Shown: piece by piece, positions 34,729 through 43,607 of the stretch | How the letters are laid out: each line of letters begins with the position of its first letter | How positions within the stretch are numbered: the stretch's first letter is position 1 | From: an uncultured Erysipelotrichaceae bacterium | GTDB lineage: Bacteria; Bacillota_I; Bacilli_A; RF39; UBA660 | Assembly (NCBI GenBank): GCA_902783315.1 | Contig: CACZQK010000038.1 | Span: 1 to 47,465 of the forward strand | DNA length: 47,465 nt | Direction of reading: 5' to 3' | Made by a program: the position numbers and the translations under genes | Notes under the pieces: generated by a model | Told to the model about the DNA's origin: nothing | What the model saw: the letters and a program-made list of their open reading frames with translations, nothing else | Databases searched by the model: none

Positions 34729-36276
34729 CTAATAAAAATTATAAATATACCGCTTATTACGAATAGTAAACTCCATTCGTAATAAATCTTCTTCCTTTAT
34801 ATAATTCGGAACTTTTAAATAAATCGTTTTTCCAAAATAAGAACGATTAATAAGATCGATTACCCCCAATTCATCTTCTGAACCGCTACTATCCTTATAA
34901 ATAATTTTACCATAGCTCTTTAAAAAGTCAATCAAATTTTTAGCCCCATAAACATCTGAACCAAAATCAATTTGTAAGATTTTATAACTACCATCTGTAG
35001 CAAGTTTACGATTAACAACATCGCAACCAGTACTAATACAATTTCGAACTAAATAATCAGCTTCATCCAATACTTGATAACGATCAAAACTAATACTTTC
35101 CTGGTTATTTTGAATAGTAAATTCCATATAATCACCAAAATTAAGAACAATCGCATCTTCAAGCACTCGCAAATCTTTTAACTTTAACTTTATCTTTCTT
35201 AAACTTCCTAAATCTTCTTGATAATACAAAACAAATTTTTCTTTCTTCAACGAACTATCTGCTTTATAAACGATAATAAAATGAACTATTTCATCTCGTT
35301 TCACTTCTTTCACAGAATCATAAGTTGTTCCCATATCAGAAAACTCTTTTTCATACACCTTTTGTGTTGTCGTATAATCCTTAGTTCCATTTTTCAAATG
35401 AAAATTTCCAAGATTAATCTTTCTAGGAGAAGAATTATTTTGAATAGTAATATCAATGATTACAAAATTACTTTTTGAAGAGATAATATTTCCAGCATAA
35501 TCTTTATCAGTAAAATATGCATTATTTACCTTCATTGTATAACCATTCGCAGAATAAAGCTCTCCTTCTGAATAACTACGGTTGGTAATAAATACACTTT
35601 TATAAATATTATAGCAAAGTAAGGCAATAATAACAATAAACAATGCCTTACATCCCTTAGTATGTTCTAAATAAAAATAACGACTATTTCTTAAAAATCT
35701 TCTATATATACGAATAAAAGAATTTTTGTCAATACTAAAACCAATTTCTACTTCTTCTCTATCTTCTTCGCTTAATTCTAAATATTCTTTATCTGCATTA
35801 AAATGAAATTTATTAATATCAAGTCCCAATCCTCGAACTAAAAAGATAGCCATCGCTGGTAATTGTACAACCAAGAATATAGCTAATAAATCCCTAGCCA
35901 TTCGCAAATCTGTAGTAGCAACATCATCTGTATAGTTTCTAAAAAAACCTCGAATAATATTTAGTACAAAAAACATTGCAGTATATTCAATAACAGGTAA
36001 TAAGTACAGTTTCCAAGGCTTTTGCTTATACCGTAATAGAAAGACCAAAGATAAACTACCAATAATTAATAAAACAACAATGATTAATAACCATGAAGAA
36101 ATATGATTTTGAACTGGATTTTGATACAAATCATAAGTACCAAATCGCATAAAATCCGACACAAAGCCATTAACATCTAAAAGTTTATAAGCAACAAACA
36201 AACTCAAAACAAATAAAAAAGCATGAATCTTCTTAAAGTTTTTTATCAAAAAGGCATATGGCTTTCTAATAATCAT
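34729..36276 (-). CDS. Polytopic membrane protein with external domain, first gene of the locus
   Basis: 515 residues. About four hydrophobic segments in the first 155 residues, a cytosolic basic/acidic stretch, one more helix (about 207-225) and then an external domain of about 280 residues. Within it, GYTMKVNNAYFTD, FVIIDITIQNNS and the following strands resemble DUF4352/Ig-like folds that start with a late helix. No enzymatic motif. It starts the locus after a weak promoter; the ATG follows GGGGTG and AGAAG. It may be a channel or pilus accessory protein. Confidence 0.6.
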   Translation of the reverse strand: MIIRKPYAFLIKNFKKIHAFLFVLSLFVAYKLLDVNGFVSDFMRFGTYDLYQNPVQNHISSWLLIIVVLLIIGSLSLVFLLRYKQKPWKLYLLPVIEYTAMFFVLNIIRGFFRNYTDDVATTDLRMARDLLAIFLVVQLPAMAIFLVRGLGLDINKFHFNADKEYLELSEEDREEVEIGFSIDKNSFIRIYRRFLRNSRYFYLEHTKGCKALFIVIIALLCYNIYKSVFITNRSYSEGELYSANGYTMKVNNAYFTDKDYAGNIISSKSNFVIIDITIQNNSSPRKINLGNFHLKNGTKDYTTTQKVYEKEFSDMGTTYDSVKEVKRDEIVHFIIVYKADSSLKKEKFVLYYQEDLGSLRKIKLKLKDLRVLEDAIVLNFGDYMEFTIQNNQESISFDRYQVLDEADYLVRNCISTGCDVVNRKLATDGSYKILQIDFGSDVYGAKNLIDFLKSYGKIIYKDSSGSEDELGVIDLINRSYFGKTIYLKVPNYIKEEDLLRMEFTIRNKRYIYNFY

Positions 36277-36306
36277 CTTCTATGCACCCCTATCTTACAC
36301 TACATA

Positions 36307-36335
36307 AGTATACCTTATTTTCGTTGAATTTGAAA
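36307..36335 (-). promoter_or_regulatory. Possible promoter at the head of the locus
   Basis: Minus strand TTTCAA (36335-36330), 17 bases, TATACT (36312-36307). The -35 is weak. Confidence 0.45.
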
Positions 36336-36370
36336 GAACTTTTAAGAAATAAACAAATATTTTTTACAAC

Positions 36371-36841
36371 TTACTTAATTTCAATTATTTCAATTTCATA
36401 ATTTCCATTAGGGCTCTCGACAGTTACAACATCTCCAACTTTATGATTAAATAAAGCTTGCGCAATAGGACTTTCATTAGATATTTTGCTTTCAAATGGA
36501 TCAGCCTCTTGGCTTCCAACAATCATATACTCATCCTCTTCATCATCATCTACATATTTTATAGAAACTGTATTTCCAATTCCGACACTATCAGTATTCA
36601 CTTCTGATATAATAGAAACATTCTCTAGCATCTTTTCCAATTGTTTAATCCTAGCCTCAATTTGTGCTTGTTCATTTCTAGCAGCATCATATTCCGCATT
36701 TTCCGACAAGTCACCAAGAGATCTAGCTTCTTTAATAGCCTGAATATTTTCTGGACGTCGTATATTTATCAAATCATCTAACTCCTTCTTTAAAGAATCT
36801 AATCCCTCCTGAGTTAAATAAACTACATTTTTATTTCCCAT
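36371..36841 (-). CDS. greA: Transcription elongation factor GreA
   Basis: 156 residues from the ATG six bases after GAGGTG (an ATG two codons earlier abuts that site). Acts on backtracked RNA polymerase by stimulating transcript cleavage. The N-terminal coiled coil carries YLTQEGLDSLKKELDDL and the functional tip LGDLSENAEYDAARNEQ; the C-terminal FKBP-like part has SPIAQALFNHKVGDVVTVESP. All GreA hallmarks are intact. In B. subtilis greA also lies downstream of the yrr genes, as here. Confidence 0.97.
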   Translation of the reverse strand: MGNKNVVYLTQEGLDSLKKELDDLINIRRPENIQAIKEARSLGDLSENAEYDAARNEQAQIEARIKQLEKMLENVSIISEVNTDSVGIGNTVSIKYVDDDEEDEYMIVGSQEADPFESKISNESPIAQALFNHKVGDVVTVESPNGNYEIEIIEIK

Positions 36842-36895
36842 TTTCATCACCTCATATTGTATTTTTACATCTGTTGGCAAGTTCCAACTTGACAA

Positions 36896-36924
36896 AGTAT
36901 ACCATATTATTTTTATAAATTCAA
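36896..36924 (-). promoter_or_regulatory. Promoter of greA
   Basis: Minus strand TTGAAT (36924-36919), 17 bases, TATACT (36901-36896) preceded by TGG (extended -10). An inverted repeat (CAAGTT-CC-AACTTG) just downstream could be an operator or a leader hairpin. The remaining DNA to 37124 holds nothing I recognise. Confidence 0.65.
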
Positions 36925-37124
36925 TATCAATTATATGTTTTCAAAAGTCATTATTATAAAAAAGAGAATTATCTAAAAAAAATCTAATTTTAAGAGTACA
37001 ATAAAACTTTCAAAGAACAATGTTTTACAATAAAGATGACTAAAAACATCTCTCTGTAAAAGTAAGCATACTATAACACAAAACCCTTGAAAAATCAATA
37101 AAAAAAGAAATAAATGCAGATATT

Positions 37125-37793
37125 TTACTTCTTTAAAAATAAGTTTGTTATTATAATAAACATTATAAAAACCACTATAGTAACAAAAAATGTAATTACT
37201 CCAAACATAATCCCAAATAAAAGAATCTTTTCTCCAATTTTAGAGTCTATAACATAATGCATTTTATCTATTTGATTTATAGGATATTTCACATAAATCA
37301 CATCATTTTCTTTTGGATTTAGAAAAAAAGGTTTATGAATCTCTATAATCTTATTTTCACTGTTACAATATTTTGGACAAGCAACCAATATTTTATTATT
37401 CCTAACATCTAAAACAGAAACTTCTCTAACTTCATATTGCCCTTCAAATGGTATTCCCAAAAGCCAAATACCAAAACCACTCATAAATAACCCAAAAGAT
37501 AAAGCAAAAAGAAACCCTAGAAGTTTAAAATACCACTTGTTACTTTTAATCAAACTTCCAATAAAAATATAGAAAAGAAGAAAAAGAACACCTATAAGAA
37601 CTAAAATTATTGGTAAGGCAACAATGCAACCCATATATGGTAAAAACTTTATCACAGATTTATTTTTACTAATAATTGCTAAAACAAAAGTACAAACCCA
37701 AATTAAAATTAAAACCATATAGCATCTACTGAAAGCTTTAAATACCTTGCTATAATTTACACTTTTATTTAACTGTTTATTTTTAAATATCAT
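37125..37793 (-). CDS. Four-helix membrane protein, hypothetical
   Basis: 222 residues. Helices at about 25-43, 50-80, 85-115 and 190-218; the loop between the third and fourth is external and about 75 residues long, with VREVSVLDVRNNKILVACPKYC. That loop resembles the DUF3592/NfeD-like strands found in small membrane proteins. The ATG has GGGGAA upstream. Sits between dGTPase-like and greA in the place where B. subtilis has udk and others. Function unknown. Confidence 0.6.
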   Translation of the reverse strand: MIFKNKQLNKSVNYSKVFKAFSRCYMVLILIWVCTFVLAIISKNKSVIKFLPYMGCIVALPIILVLIGVLFLLFYIFIGSLIKSNKWYFKLLGFLFALSFGLFMSGFGIWLLGIPFEGQYEVREVSVLDVRNNKILVACPKYCNSENKIIEIHKPFFLNPKENDVIYVKYPINQIDKMHYVIDSKIGEKILLFGIMFGVITFFVTIVVFIMFIIITNLFLKK

Positions 37794-37818
37794 TATATTC
37801 CCCTTCTATTTCAAAAAA

Positions 37819-38943
37819 TTAAGAATAATTTTTAATTTCTCTTAAAAACAACTCATCAGTCATCCCAGCAATAAAGTCAATTACCTTTCTTTTATCAGAT
37901 GTAGTCAAAAGATACTCATCAACTTGACTATTTAAAAATATTTTATAAATAATGCTATCAACATTATGATTCTCAATATCCTCTAAATATCTTTTAAAAA
38001 TACGATTCATTCCTTCTTTATAAAGAAGTTTCTCCTCACTAGTTAAACTATATTGATAAATATGTTTATAATTAAAATCCTTTAAAGCCATCACCCCATC
38101 AAAAACAGGCTTGCTCATTTTAATATATGGCTTATTCATACTATTTTTAATAATATCTAGAATAACAGTATTAACAATATCTCTATTAGTAACCCCTAAA
38201 ACATTACTAATTTCAGTTGGAATTTCTTCCCTTTTAATTTTTCCAATCATAATAGCATCTTCAATATCTCTACCAATATACCCAATAATATCACTAATAC
38301 GCACAACACACCCTTCTAAAGTCATAGGTCTATTTTGAGCTGATTTTTTTATATCTTGATATGAATTAGCATATTGCGCAAAAAAATCTTTTTTTGTTTT
38401 TTTAGCAGGATAATATATACAGTCCAAGAGCTCTCCATTATGACACATAATACCATCATAAACTTGTAAAGAAAGATTAAGTCCCTTTCCATTATTTTCC
38501 ACGACCATCAAATGCCTTACACTTTGAATATTATGTGCAAAAAATTCTCCCAACTCTCTCAATGAAATCTCATTTAGCATAGCCTCCCCTTCATGACCAA
38601 GGGGTGTATGACCGATATCATGCCCTAAAGCAATAGCTTCAATTAAATCTTCATTTAAAGCAAGGGCTCTTCCTATAGTTCTTGCAATCTTACTAACCAT
38701 TTGTACATGAGTAATACGTTTTGTAATATGATCATTATCAACTCTAGTAAAAACCTGTGTCTTATCTAAATATCTAGTATATGACAAAGAATAAATAATA
38801 CGATCTGTATCATGAAAATAGTTAGATCGAACATCCCAGCTTTCTTCTTTCATTCGAATAGCATCAACATCAAAGCAAGCATATTTACTAAGATTTTTTT
38901 CATGACTTAGAAAATTCTTTTTAGCTATTTGTAACTCTCTCAT
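37819..38943 (-). CDS. dGTPase-like HD-domain triphosphohydrolase
   Basis: 374 residues. HD motif residues: His79 in RITHVQMVSKIAR, His108-Asp109 in ALGHDIGHTPLGHEGE, and a distal Asp in RISDIIGYIGRDIEDAI. The N-terminal FHDTDRIIYSLSYTRYLDKTQVF matches the block that precedes the HD motif in dGTPases (Dgt and relatives). It would hydrolyse dNTPs to nucleosides and triphosphate. The start overlaps the trhP2 stop (ATGA). It is not part of the corresponding B. subtilis cluster. Confidence 0.88.
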   Translation of the reverse strand: MRELQIAKKNFLSHEKNLSKYACFDVDAIRMKEESWDVRSNYFHDTDRIIYSLSYTRYLDKTQVFTRVDNDHITKRITHVQMVSKIARTIGRALALNEDLIEAIALGHDIGHTPLGHEGEAMLNEISLRELGEFFAHNIQSVRHLMVVENNGKGLNLSLQVYDGIMCHNGELLDCIYYPAKKTKKDFFAQYANSYQDIKKSAQNRPMTLEGCVVRISDIIGYIGRDIEDAIMIGKIKREEIPTEISNVLGVTNRDIVNTVILDIIKNSMNKPYIKMSKPVFDGVMALKDFNYKHIYQYSLTSEEKLLYKEGMNRIFKRYLEDIENHNVDSIIYKIFLNSQVDEYLLTTSDKRKVIDFIAGMTDELFLREIKNYS

Positions 38944-40139
38944 ATTTTCCCCAAAATCTCCTTCCTTTTTACAATTTTAATCATCGAATACTCAGGGATA
39001 TCACACTCAAAAGCATACTCCAAATAATAAACAGCATCAGGATGCCTAGCAACATTAACTGGATTTTTCTCTGAATCATACATTCTTTCTAGTACAAAAG
39101 AAATATGTTCTCCATTTGGAGTAAAAACCTCAATCAAGTCGCCAACTTCAAAATAATTACGCTCATAAAATTTCAAGAGAGTACCATCATAAGATATTAC
39201 TTGCCCTAAATAATCCTGATTGGATTTTTCAGCCCTCCCAGTATAATACTGATCCGTATAATCCGCATTTTTCATAAAATAATGAGTAGACGTCTCACGA
39301 TTCGCAACTCGATCCAATCTTTGTTGAAATAAATTCATCTTCTCTTCTGTTAAAGTATTAGTATAATATGAATCAATAATTTCCCGATATGTCCCAATAA
39401 CAGTTGCTAAATAATATAAAGATCTCATCCTTCCCTCAACCTTTAAACTAGTAACACCTATTTCAATTAAGTCTTTAATATATTCAGCCATATTCATATC
39501 TTTTAAAGCCATAGTGAAATCCTTTTTACCAGGATTCTCAAATACAAAACGGCAAACTTGTGCACAACCACCACGATTAGCATCTCTATTAGTAACATAA
39601 TTAGAAAGTGCACAACGACCCGAAAAACATGTACACATAGCTCCATGAATAAAAACCTCAATATCTGTATCAACTTTTTTAACTATTTCTTCAATCTGCT
39701 TTTTAGAAAGTTCCCGAGCTAAAACAACTCGATCAACACCTTCCCTTTCAAAATACTGAATAGCCTTATAATTACTTGTCGAATTCTGAGTAGACAAATG
39801 AACTTCAACTTTAGGAAATTTCGTTTTTATATATGAAATAATAAAAGGATCACTCACAATAAATGCATCAATTCCAGCATCTACAACTTGAGAAATGTAT
39901 TCAAAAACCCCATCCATGTCTTCATTATGAAAGACAATATTCAAAGTAAGATGTACACGTTTACCCAATTTATGAGCAAAACTACATCCTTCCCTAATTT
40001 GACTCAATGTAAAATTATCAGCATTAGCACGCAAACTATATTTTTCTCCACCAATATAAACAGCATCCGCTCCATAAAGTAAAGTAACTTTTAGTCTTTC
40101 CAAATCTCCAGCAGGAGACAACAATTCTATTTTATCCAT
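38940..40139 (-). CDS. trhP2: U32-family tRNA hydroxylation protein TrhP2
   Basis: 399 residues. Family blocks: ELLSPAGDLERLKVTLLYGADAVYIGG at the N terminus, HLSTQNSTSNYKAIQYF, FIHGAMCTCFSGRCALSNY (with the Cys cluster) and GGCAQVCRF, then a C-terminal beta barrel. The U32 Cys set suggests an Fe-S cluster. In B. subtilis, YrrO (TrhP2) with YrrN hydroxylates tRNA U34 to ho5U using prephenate. The stop and start overlap neighbours on both sides, so it belongs to one operon with trhP1. Confidence 0.93.
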   Translation of the reverse strand: MDKIELLSPAGDLERLKVTLLYGADAVYIGGEKYSLRANADNFTLSQIREGCSFAHKLGKRVHLTLNIVFHNEDMDGVFEYISQVVDAGIDAFIVSDPFIISYIKTKFPKVEVHLSTQNSTSNYKAIQYFEREGVDRVVLARELSKKQIEEIVKKVDTDIEVFIHGAMCTCFSGRCALSNYVTNRDANRGGCAQVCRFVFENPGKKDFTMALKDMNMAEYIKDLIEIGVTSLKVEGRMRSLYYLATVIGTYREIIDSYYTNTLTEEKMNLFQQRLDRVANRETSTHYFMKNADYTDQYYTGRAEKSNQDYLGQVISYDGTLLKFYERNYFEVGDLIEVFTPNGEHISFVLERMYDSEKNPVNVARHPDAVYYLEYAFECDIPEYSMIKIVKRKEILGKI

Positions 40140-40989
40140 TTTTCCTCACCTTATAAATCGTTTTCTTAAAAAAGAAATTTGTACTATCCCCCAACTTTTT
40201 GTATTTTAAAATATACTTATTATCTTTACAACCATCATTAATATAATTCATAGTATCCAAGACTAAATCATGAAAAATATTTTCTAATCCATACTCTCTC
40301 ATAATAATATAGTCAACCCCGATAGAATATAATTCAGACAAAACCGAAGTACCATTAGTAACTGTATCTAAAAAGAAAGTAGTCCCATTTTCATCTTCAA
40401 TTAAATGATATTTCTCATTAGAGACCTTCTCAGAAATAACAAGTTCCGAAGGACCACTTTCTCCTAAATCACAATAATAATTATGAATTAAACTTCGCCT
40501 AGAAAAAGCAACACTAGGACGACTAACAACCTCTACCATAGAAGACACTTGACTCCTTAAACAAATTTCTTTAATTTCTTCTAATGTAATTTCTTTACCC
40601 AATAAAGCATATTGAACACCCTTAGAATAGTAATAGTCACAAGTTTTATAATTATTAACCATATGTGTTTGATTCCAAACTAAATCAATAGTTAAAGACA
40701 ATTCTTTTTTTAATTCTAAAATAGCTAAATCATAAAAAAATATTCCTTTAATTCCCAAAGAATTTAATTTTTTCAACATATCTGTAAGACTATCAATTTC
40801 CTCGTTCATAAAATTTTTATTCATTTTAACAAAAACTTCAACTTTACTTGTTTCTACAATGTTCTTTATCTCTTCATAAGTAAAATAACATACACTTTCG
40901 ACACTAAATCCTTTCAATGGTAAAATAATACCATCACTCATATCAAATAAAGAAGAGTCTTTCTTAGAACACTCAATTAATAATTTCAT
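40132..40989 (-). CDS. trhP1: U32-family protein TrhP1
   Basis: 285 residues from the ATG giving MKLLIEC, eight bases after GGGTGT; a longer form has no site. Weaker U32 similarity than its neighbour: IKGIFFYDLAIL, LVWNQTHMVNNYKTCDYYY, and VEVVSRPSVAFSRRSL are the readable blocks. Only TrhP1-type members lack the Cys cluster. It matches B. subtilis YrrN by length and by position directly before trhP2. Together they hydroxylate U34 of tRNA. Confidence 0.85.
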   Translation of the reverse strand: MKLLIECSKKDSSLFDMSDGIILPLKGFSVESVCYFTYEEIKNIVETSKVEVFVKMNKNFMNEEIDSLTDMLKKLNSLGIKGIFFYDLAILELKKELSLTIDLVWNQTHMVNNYKTCDYYYSKGVQYALLGKEITLEEIKEICLRSQVSSMVEVVSRPSVAFSRRSLIHNYYCDLGESGPSELVISEKVSNEKYHLIEDENGTTFFLDTVTNGTSVLSELYSIGVDYIIMREYGLENIFHDLVLDTMNYINDGCKDNKYILKYKKLGDSTNFFFKKTIYKVRKNG

Positions 40990-41018
40990 ATAAACACCCA
41001 AACTCATTATATATCAAT

Positions 41019-41045
41019 AAAAAAAAAAAGAAAAGGTCATACCTT
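41019..41045 (-). terminator. Terminator before trhP1
   Basis: Minus strand AAGGT, loop ATG, ACCTT then TTC and a T run. Short stem but a long T tract. It separates trmR from trhP1. Confidence 0.6.
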
Positions 41046-41138
41046 CCATTCCATAATAATAAACTCAAAACCTTTATCTTCAAAATAATTGTCTTCTCCA
41101 TAGATAGAAACAAAAATAGTAGTTAAAAGAAAAACCAC
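41037..41138 (-). CDS. Possible 33-residue small protein
   Basis: A GTG-started frame of 33 residues, starting VVFLLTTIFVSIYGEDNYF and ending IIMEWKV, whose TGA stop lies within the terminator hairpin. A hydrophobic start then acidic part looks like a small exported peptide. No ribosome binding site is evident and the codon signal is weak, so this may be chance. Confidence 0.2.
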   Translation of the reverse strand: MVFLLTTIFVSIYGEDNYFEDKGFEFIIMEWKV

Positions 41139-41186
41139 AAGATAACATTCGAAAATAATGTATCTATATTCACCTTTTTATAAATA

Positions 41187-41777
41187 CTATACTTTTTTAC
41201 TTATCGCCAAACCATCTCCAATATCTAAAAATTCTGTTTCATATTTTTTATTTGTCTTTAAAAAAGTAATATAATCTTTTATTTTATGAACCAATTGTCG
41301 CAAATTACGACTTTCTATTTCATCAAGATTTTTTTCAACAAGTCCGTGAAATTTCATATTATCAGTAATAATAGTTCCATCCTCAAATAAATTTTTTTCG
41401 AACTTCTCAAAAAATTTTTGATTTTGCGCTTTAGCAGCATCAATAACAATCAAATCGTAAAAATCATCAATCTTTACTTCTAAAGCATCATTATAAATTA
41501 AATGAATCCTTTCTTCTAATTTCAATTTCTTGATATTTTTCAAAGCCTCTAAATATCTTTTTTCATCTCTTTCAATAGTAGTAACAGTTAATTCAGGATC
41601 AGCACTACACATCATAATAGCTGAATAACCAATTGCTGTACCAATTTCTAAAACCCTTTTCACCTTATTTTTAGTAATATATTTAATTAAATAATAAATC
41701 CCACTATCTGTCATAATAGGAACATTATTTACTTTCGCATAATCCTTTATTTGATTAATCACATTTAAATCAAGCAT
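41187..41777 (-). CDS. trmR: tRNA 5-hydroxyuridine methyltransferase TrmR
   Basis: 196 residues, SAM-dependent O-methyltransferase. The SAM motif is VLEIGTAIGYSAIMM, then TIERDEKRY (acidic residue for the ribose) and LIVIDAAKAQNQKFF (metal-binding D). DNMKFHGLV is the second metal block. It methylates ho5U34 to mo5U34 in tRNA; it is B. subtilis YrrM by sequence type and by place between mltG and trhP1. AAAGGTG precedes the ATG. Confidence 0.92.
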   Translation of the reverse strand: MLDLNVINQIKDYAKVNNVPIMTDSGIYYLIKYITKNKVKRVLEIGTAIGYSAIMMCSADPELTVTTIERDEKRYLEALKNIKKLKLEERIHLIYNDALEVKIDDFYDLIVIDAAKAQNQKFFEKFEKNLFEDGTIITDNMKFHGLVEKNLDEIESRNLRQLVHKIKDYITFLKTNKKYETEFLDIGDGLAISKKV

Positions 41778-41803
41778 AATACACCTTTTCTTTCATAAAT
41801 CCT

Positions 41804-42874
41804 TTACCAAATCCAATCGCCATTTTTTTTGATTTCAGCCACCTTCTGATCATGCTCTTTGTTTGTTTTTGTATAATAAATTTTTCCATTTTTATCTGCA
41901 ACAAAGAACAGATAATTACTAGGTGTTGGATTAACACTTGCCTCAACACTTAAAATACTAGGATTACAAATTGGCCCAATGGGCATCTTCCCAATCATCG
42001 TCGAACTCCTTGTGTTATAAAAATTAACACTCGCAAATTGTTCTGAAGAAAGATCACTTGTCATGGCAGCTTGTAACCCATAATAAGTCGTTACATCACT
42101 TCCTAAATTCATTCCAGAATGCAAACGATTTTCAAAAATACCAGCAATCATTTTACGATTATCTAAATTAGTCCCCTCAAGCTCTATAATAGAAGCCATA
42201 GTAAGATAATAATGAGGATCTTTTAATAATCCATCCTTATATTTTTCTAATTTTTCTTCCATCTCATCTAACATAGTTTCAATAATACTAGTAATAGAAA
42301 CATCCTTATTATCAAAATAATAAGTATCGGGAGCCAAATATCCTTCCAATGGATAATAAATATTAGAATCCAAAATACTATCTGTCAAAAACCAATACTT
42401 TTCGATTAATGTTTTAATATAAGAAGAATCATTCATTATTTGAAAATATTCCAAACTAGAATGATTAGTCCCTTTCTCAACAACTTTTGCATAATCAGTG
42501 ATTCGAAGACCTTCTTTGAAAGTTAACTTAATCCTATCAGGGTTATAATTACTTCCTTTTTCTAATGTACGAACGATTTCACCAAGAGACATATTTTTAT
42601 GCAAAACATATTTCGATGCCTTTAAAGAAACAACATGATGAATTTTAACATAAACCTTAAAAAAACGAACACTATAAATTAAATCTTTTTCTTTCAACAT
42701 TTCCCCTATTTGACCAGTACTCATTCCACTAGTAACAACCACTTCAACATCTTCCTTGTTTCCACTATCCACCGGTCCAGTAAAATGCCACCAAGTAGCA
42801 CCAATACAAATAATAAAAACAAAAATTGTTATAAGAACAAATAAAAGCGGCTTTGGTTTTCTCTTCACTAACAT
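41804..42874 (-). CDS. mltG: Endolytic murein transglycosylase MltG
   Basis: 356 residues. N-terminal cytosolic basic segment and one membrane helix (about 9-29), a LysM-like domain (about 43-110), then the catalytic domain with Glu231 in ASIIELEG, followed by NRLHSGMNLGSDVTTYY and the block GPICNPSILSVEASVNP. It cuts nascent glycan strands in the septum or sidewall and sets chain length. It is B. subtilis YrrL by position. GGAGGTA precedes the ATG. Confidence 0.95.
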   Translation of the reverse strand: MLVKRKPKPLLFVLITIFVFIICIGATWWHFTGPVDSGNKEDVEVVVTSGMSTGQIGEMLKEKDLIYSVRFFKVYVKIHHVVSLKASKYVLHKNMSLGEIVRTLEKGSNYNPDRIKLTFKEGLRITDYAKVVEKGTNHSSLEYFQIMNDSSYIKTLIEKYWFLTDSILDSNIYYPLEGYLAPDTYYFDNKDVSITSIIETMLDEMEEKLEKYKDGLLKDPHYYLTMASIIELEGTNLDNRKMIAGIFENRLHSGMNLGSDVTTYYGLQAAMTSDLSSEQFASVNFYNTRSSTMIGKMPIGPICNPSILSVEASVNPTPSNYLFFVADKNGKIYYTKTNKEHDQKVAEIKKNGDWIW

Positions 42875-42898
42875 AATACCTCCAGAAAAAAGAAAGAG

Positions 42899-43189
42899 CT
42901 ATTGCTCATTTCCTTCACTATTATTCTGAATTTCTTCTTGCAACGTATCAAGAATTGTCTGAATAACTTTCCATTCCTTCTCTGTTTCAATTGCCTCTAA
43001 TTTACCTTGAGGATCATCTGGATAATAAACAGATGCATAGACTTGAACATTTCCTTTTTCATCTCTTTTCTTATCCGTATAAGCAATATAATTTTTTCCA
43101 GTTTCTTCACTTTCAAAAGTAAACAAAACATCGTAAGTTATTTTATTACCATTTTCATCAACCATAGAAAATGTACTATTCTCTTTCAT
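42899..43189 (-). CDS. DUF1292-family protein (YrzB-like)
   Basis: 96-residue acidic protein. DENGNKITYDVLFTFESEETGKNYIAYTDK is the family pattern (a short beta domain), ending with a Glu-rich tail. Located between mltG and ruvX as in B. subtilis yrzB. No enzymatic motif; function unknown. GGAGTTG is upstream of the ATG, slightly far. Confidence 0.9.
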   Translation of the reverse strand: MKENSTFSMVDENGNKITYDVLFTFESEETGKNYIAYTDKKRDEKGNVQVYASVYYPDDPQGKLEAIETEKEWKVIQTILDTLQEEIQNNSEGNEQ

Positions 43190-43196
43190 GCTTTAA

Positions 43197-43607
43197 TCAA
43201 CTCCTATCTAAATAGCTTTGTAATATTACTGTTGCTGCAATACCATCAACTACTTTTTTTCTCTTTTTTCTAGAAATATTTCCTTGAATTAGTACATCAG
43301 TAGCAATTTTTGTAGTAAGCCTCTCATCTTGCAAATAAATAGGAACAGATAAAACATCTTGCAACTTTTTTTGAAATTGAAGACTAAGCTCTCCTTTATA
43401 CCCAACGGTGTTGTTCATATTTTTAGGAAAACCTAAAACAATAGCACCAATCTCCAAATCTTGAACAATTTTTTGGATTTCTTCTACTAATCCATCATAA
43501 TCCTCATTATGACGAATTATCTTATAACTGCTAGCAATTAATCCCATTTTATCACTAATGGCAACACCCAAAGTTTTACTACCTAAATCTAAACCTAAAT
43601 ATCTCAT
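43197..43607 (-). CDS. ruvX: RuvX/YqgF Holliday-junction resolvase-like nuclease
   Basis: 136 residues, RNase H-like fold. The catalytic Asp is in YLGLDLGSKTLGVAISD; further blocks are IVLGFPKNMNNTVG and LQDERLTT, with the C-terminal Asp in KVVDGIAATVILQ. In various species the family processes 16S rRNA ends and recombination intermediates. B. subtilis YrrK. Overlaps the ireB stop (TAATG). Confidence 0.94.
   Translation of the reverse strand: MRYLGLDLGSKTLGVAISDKMGLIASSYKIIRHNEDYDGLVEEIQKIVQDLEIGAIVLGFPKNMNNTVGYKGELSLQFQKKLQDVLSVPIYLQDERLTTKIATDVLIQGNISRKKRKKVVDGIAATVILQSYLDRS

Larger units (their letters stand above)
10022..36276 (-). other. Combined type IV secretion / Tad pilus locus
   Basis: Twenty-two genes on one strand with short gaps or overlaps. 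Transcription order: 515-residue membrane protein, surface protein B, class B sortase, Cys-rich protein, pilin-like protein, CpaB, CpaF, TadB, TadC | Flp-like pilin, two TadE-like proteins, TadZ | VirB2a | VirB2b, VirB6, VirB3, VirB4 (two parts), SpoIID-C39 hydrolase, lipobox-free anchored protein | VirD4, surface protein A. Bars mark internal promoters or terminators. Absent in the window: relaxase, integrase, transposase, prepilin peptidase, TadG, and a recognisable VirB8. Confidence 0.8.

Noticed and set aside
10022-36276. Integrative conjugative element
   Set aside because: No relaxase, integrase, att repeat or tRNA is visible, and housekeeping genes flank directly.
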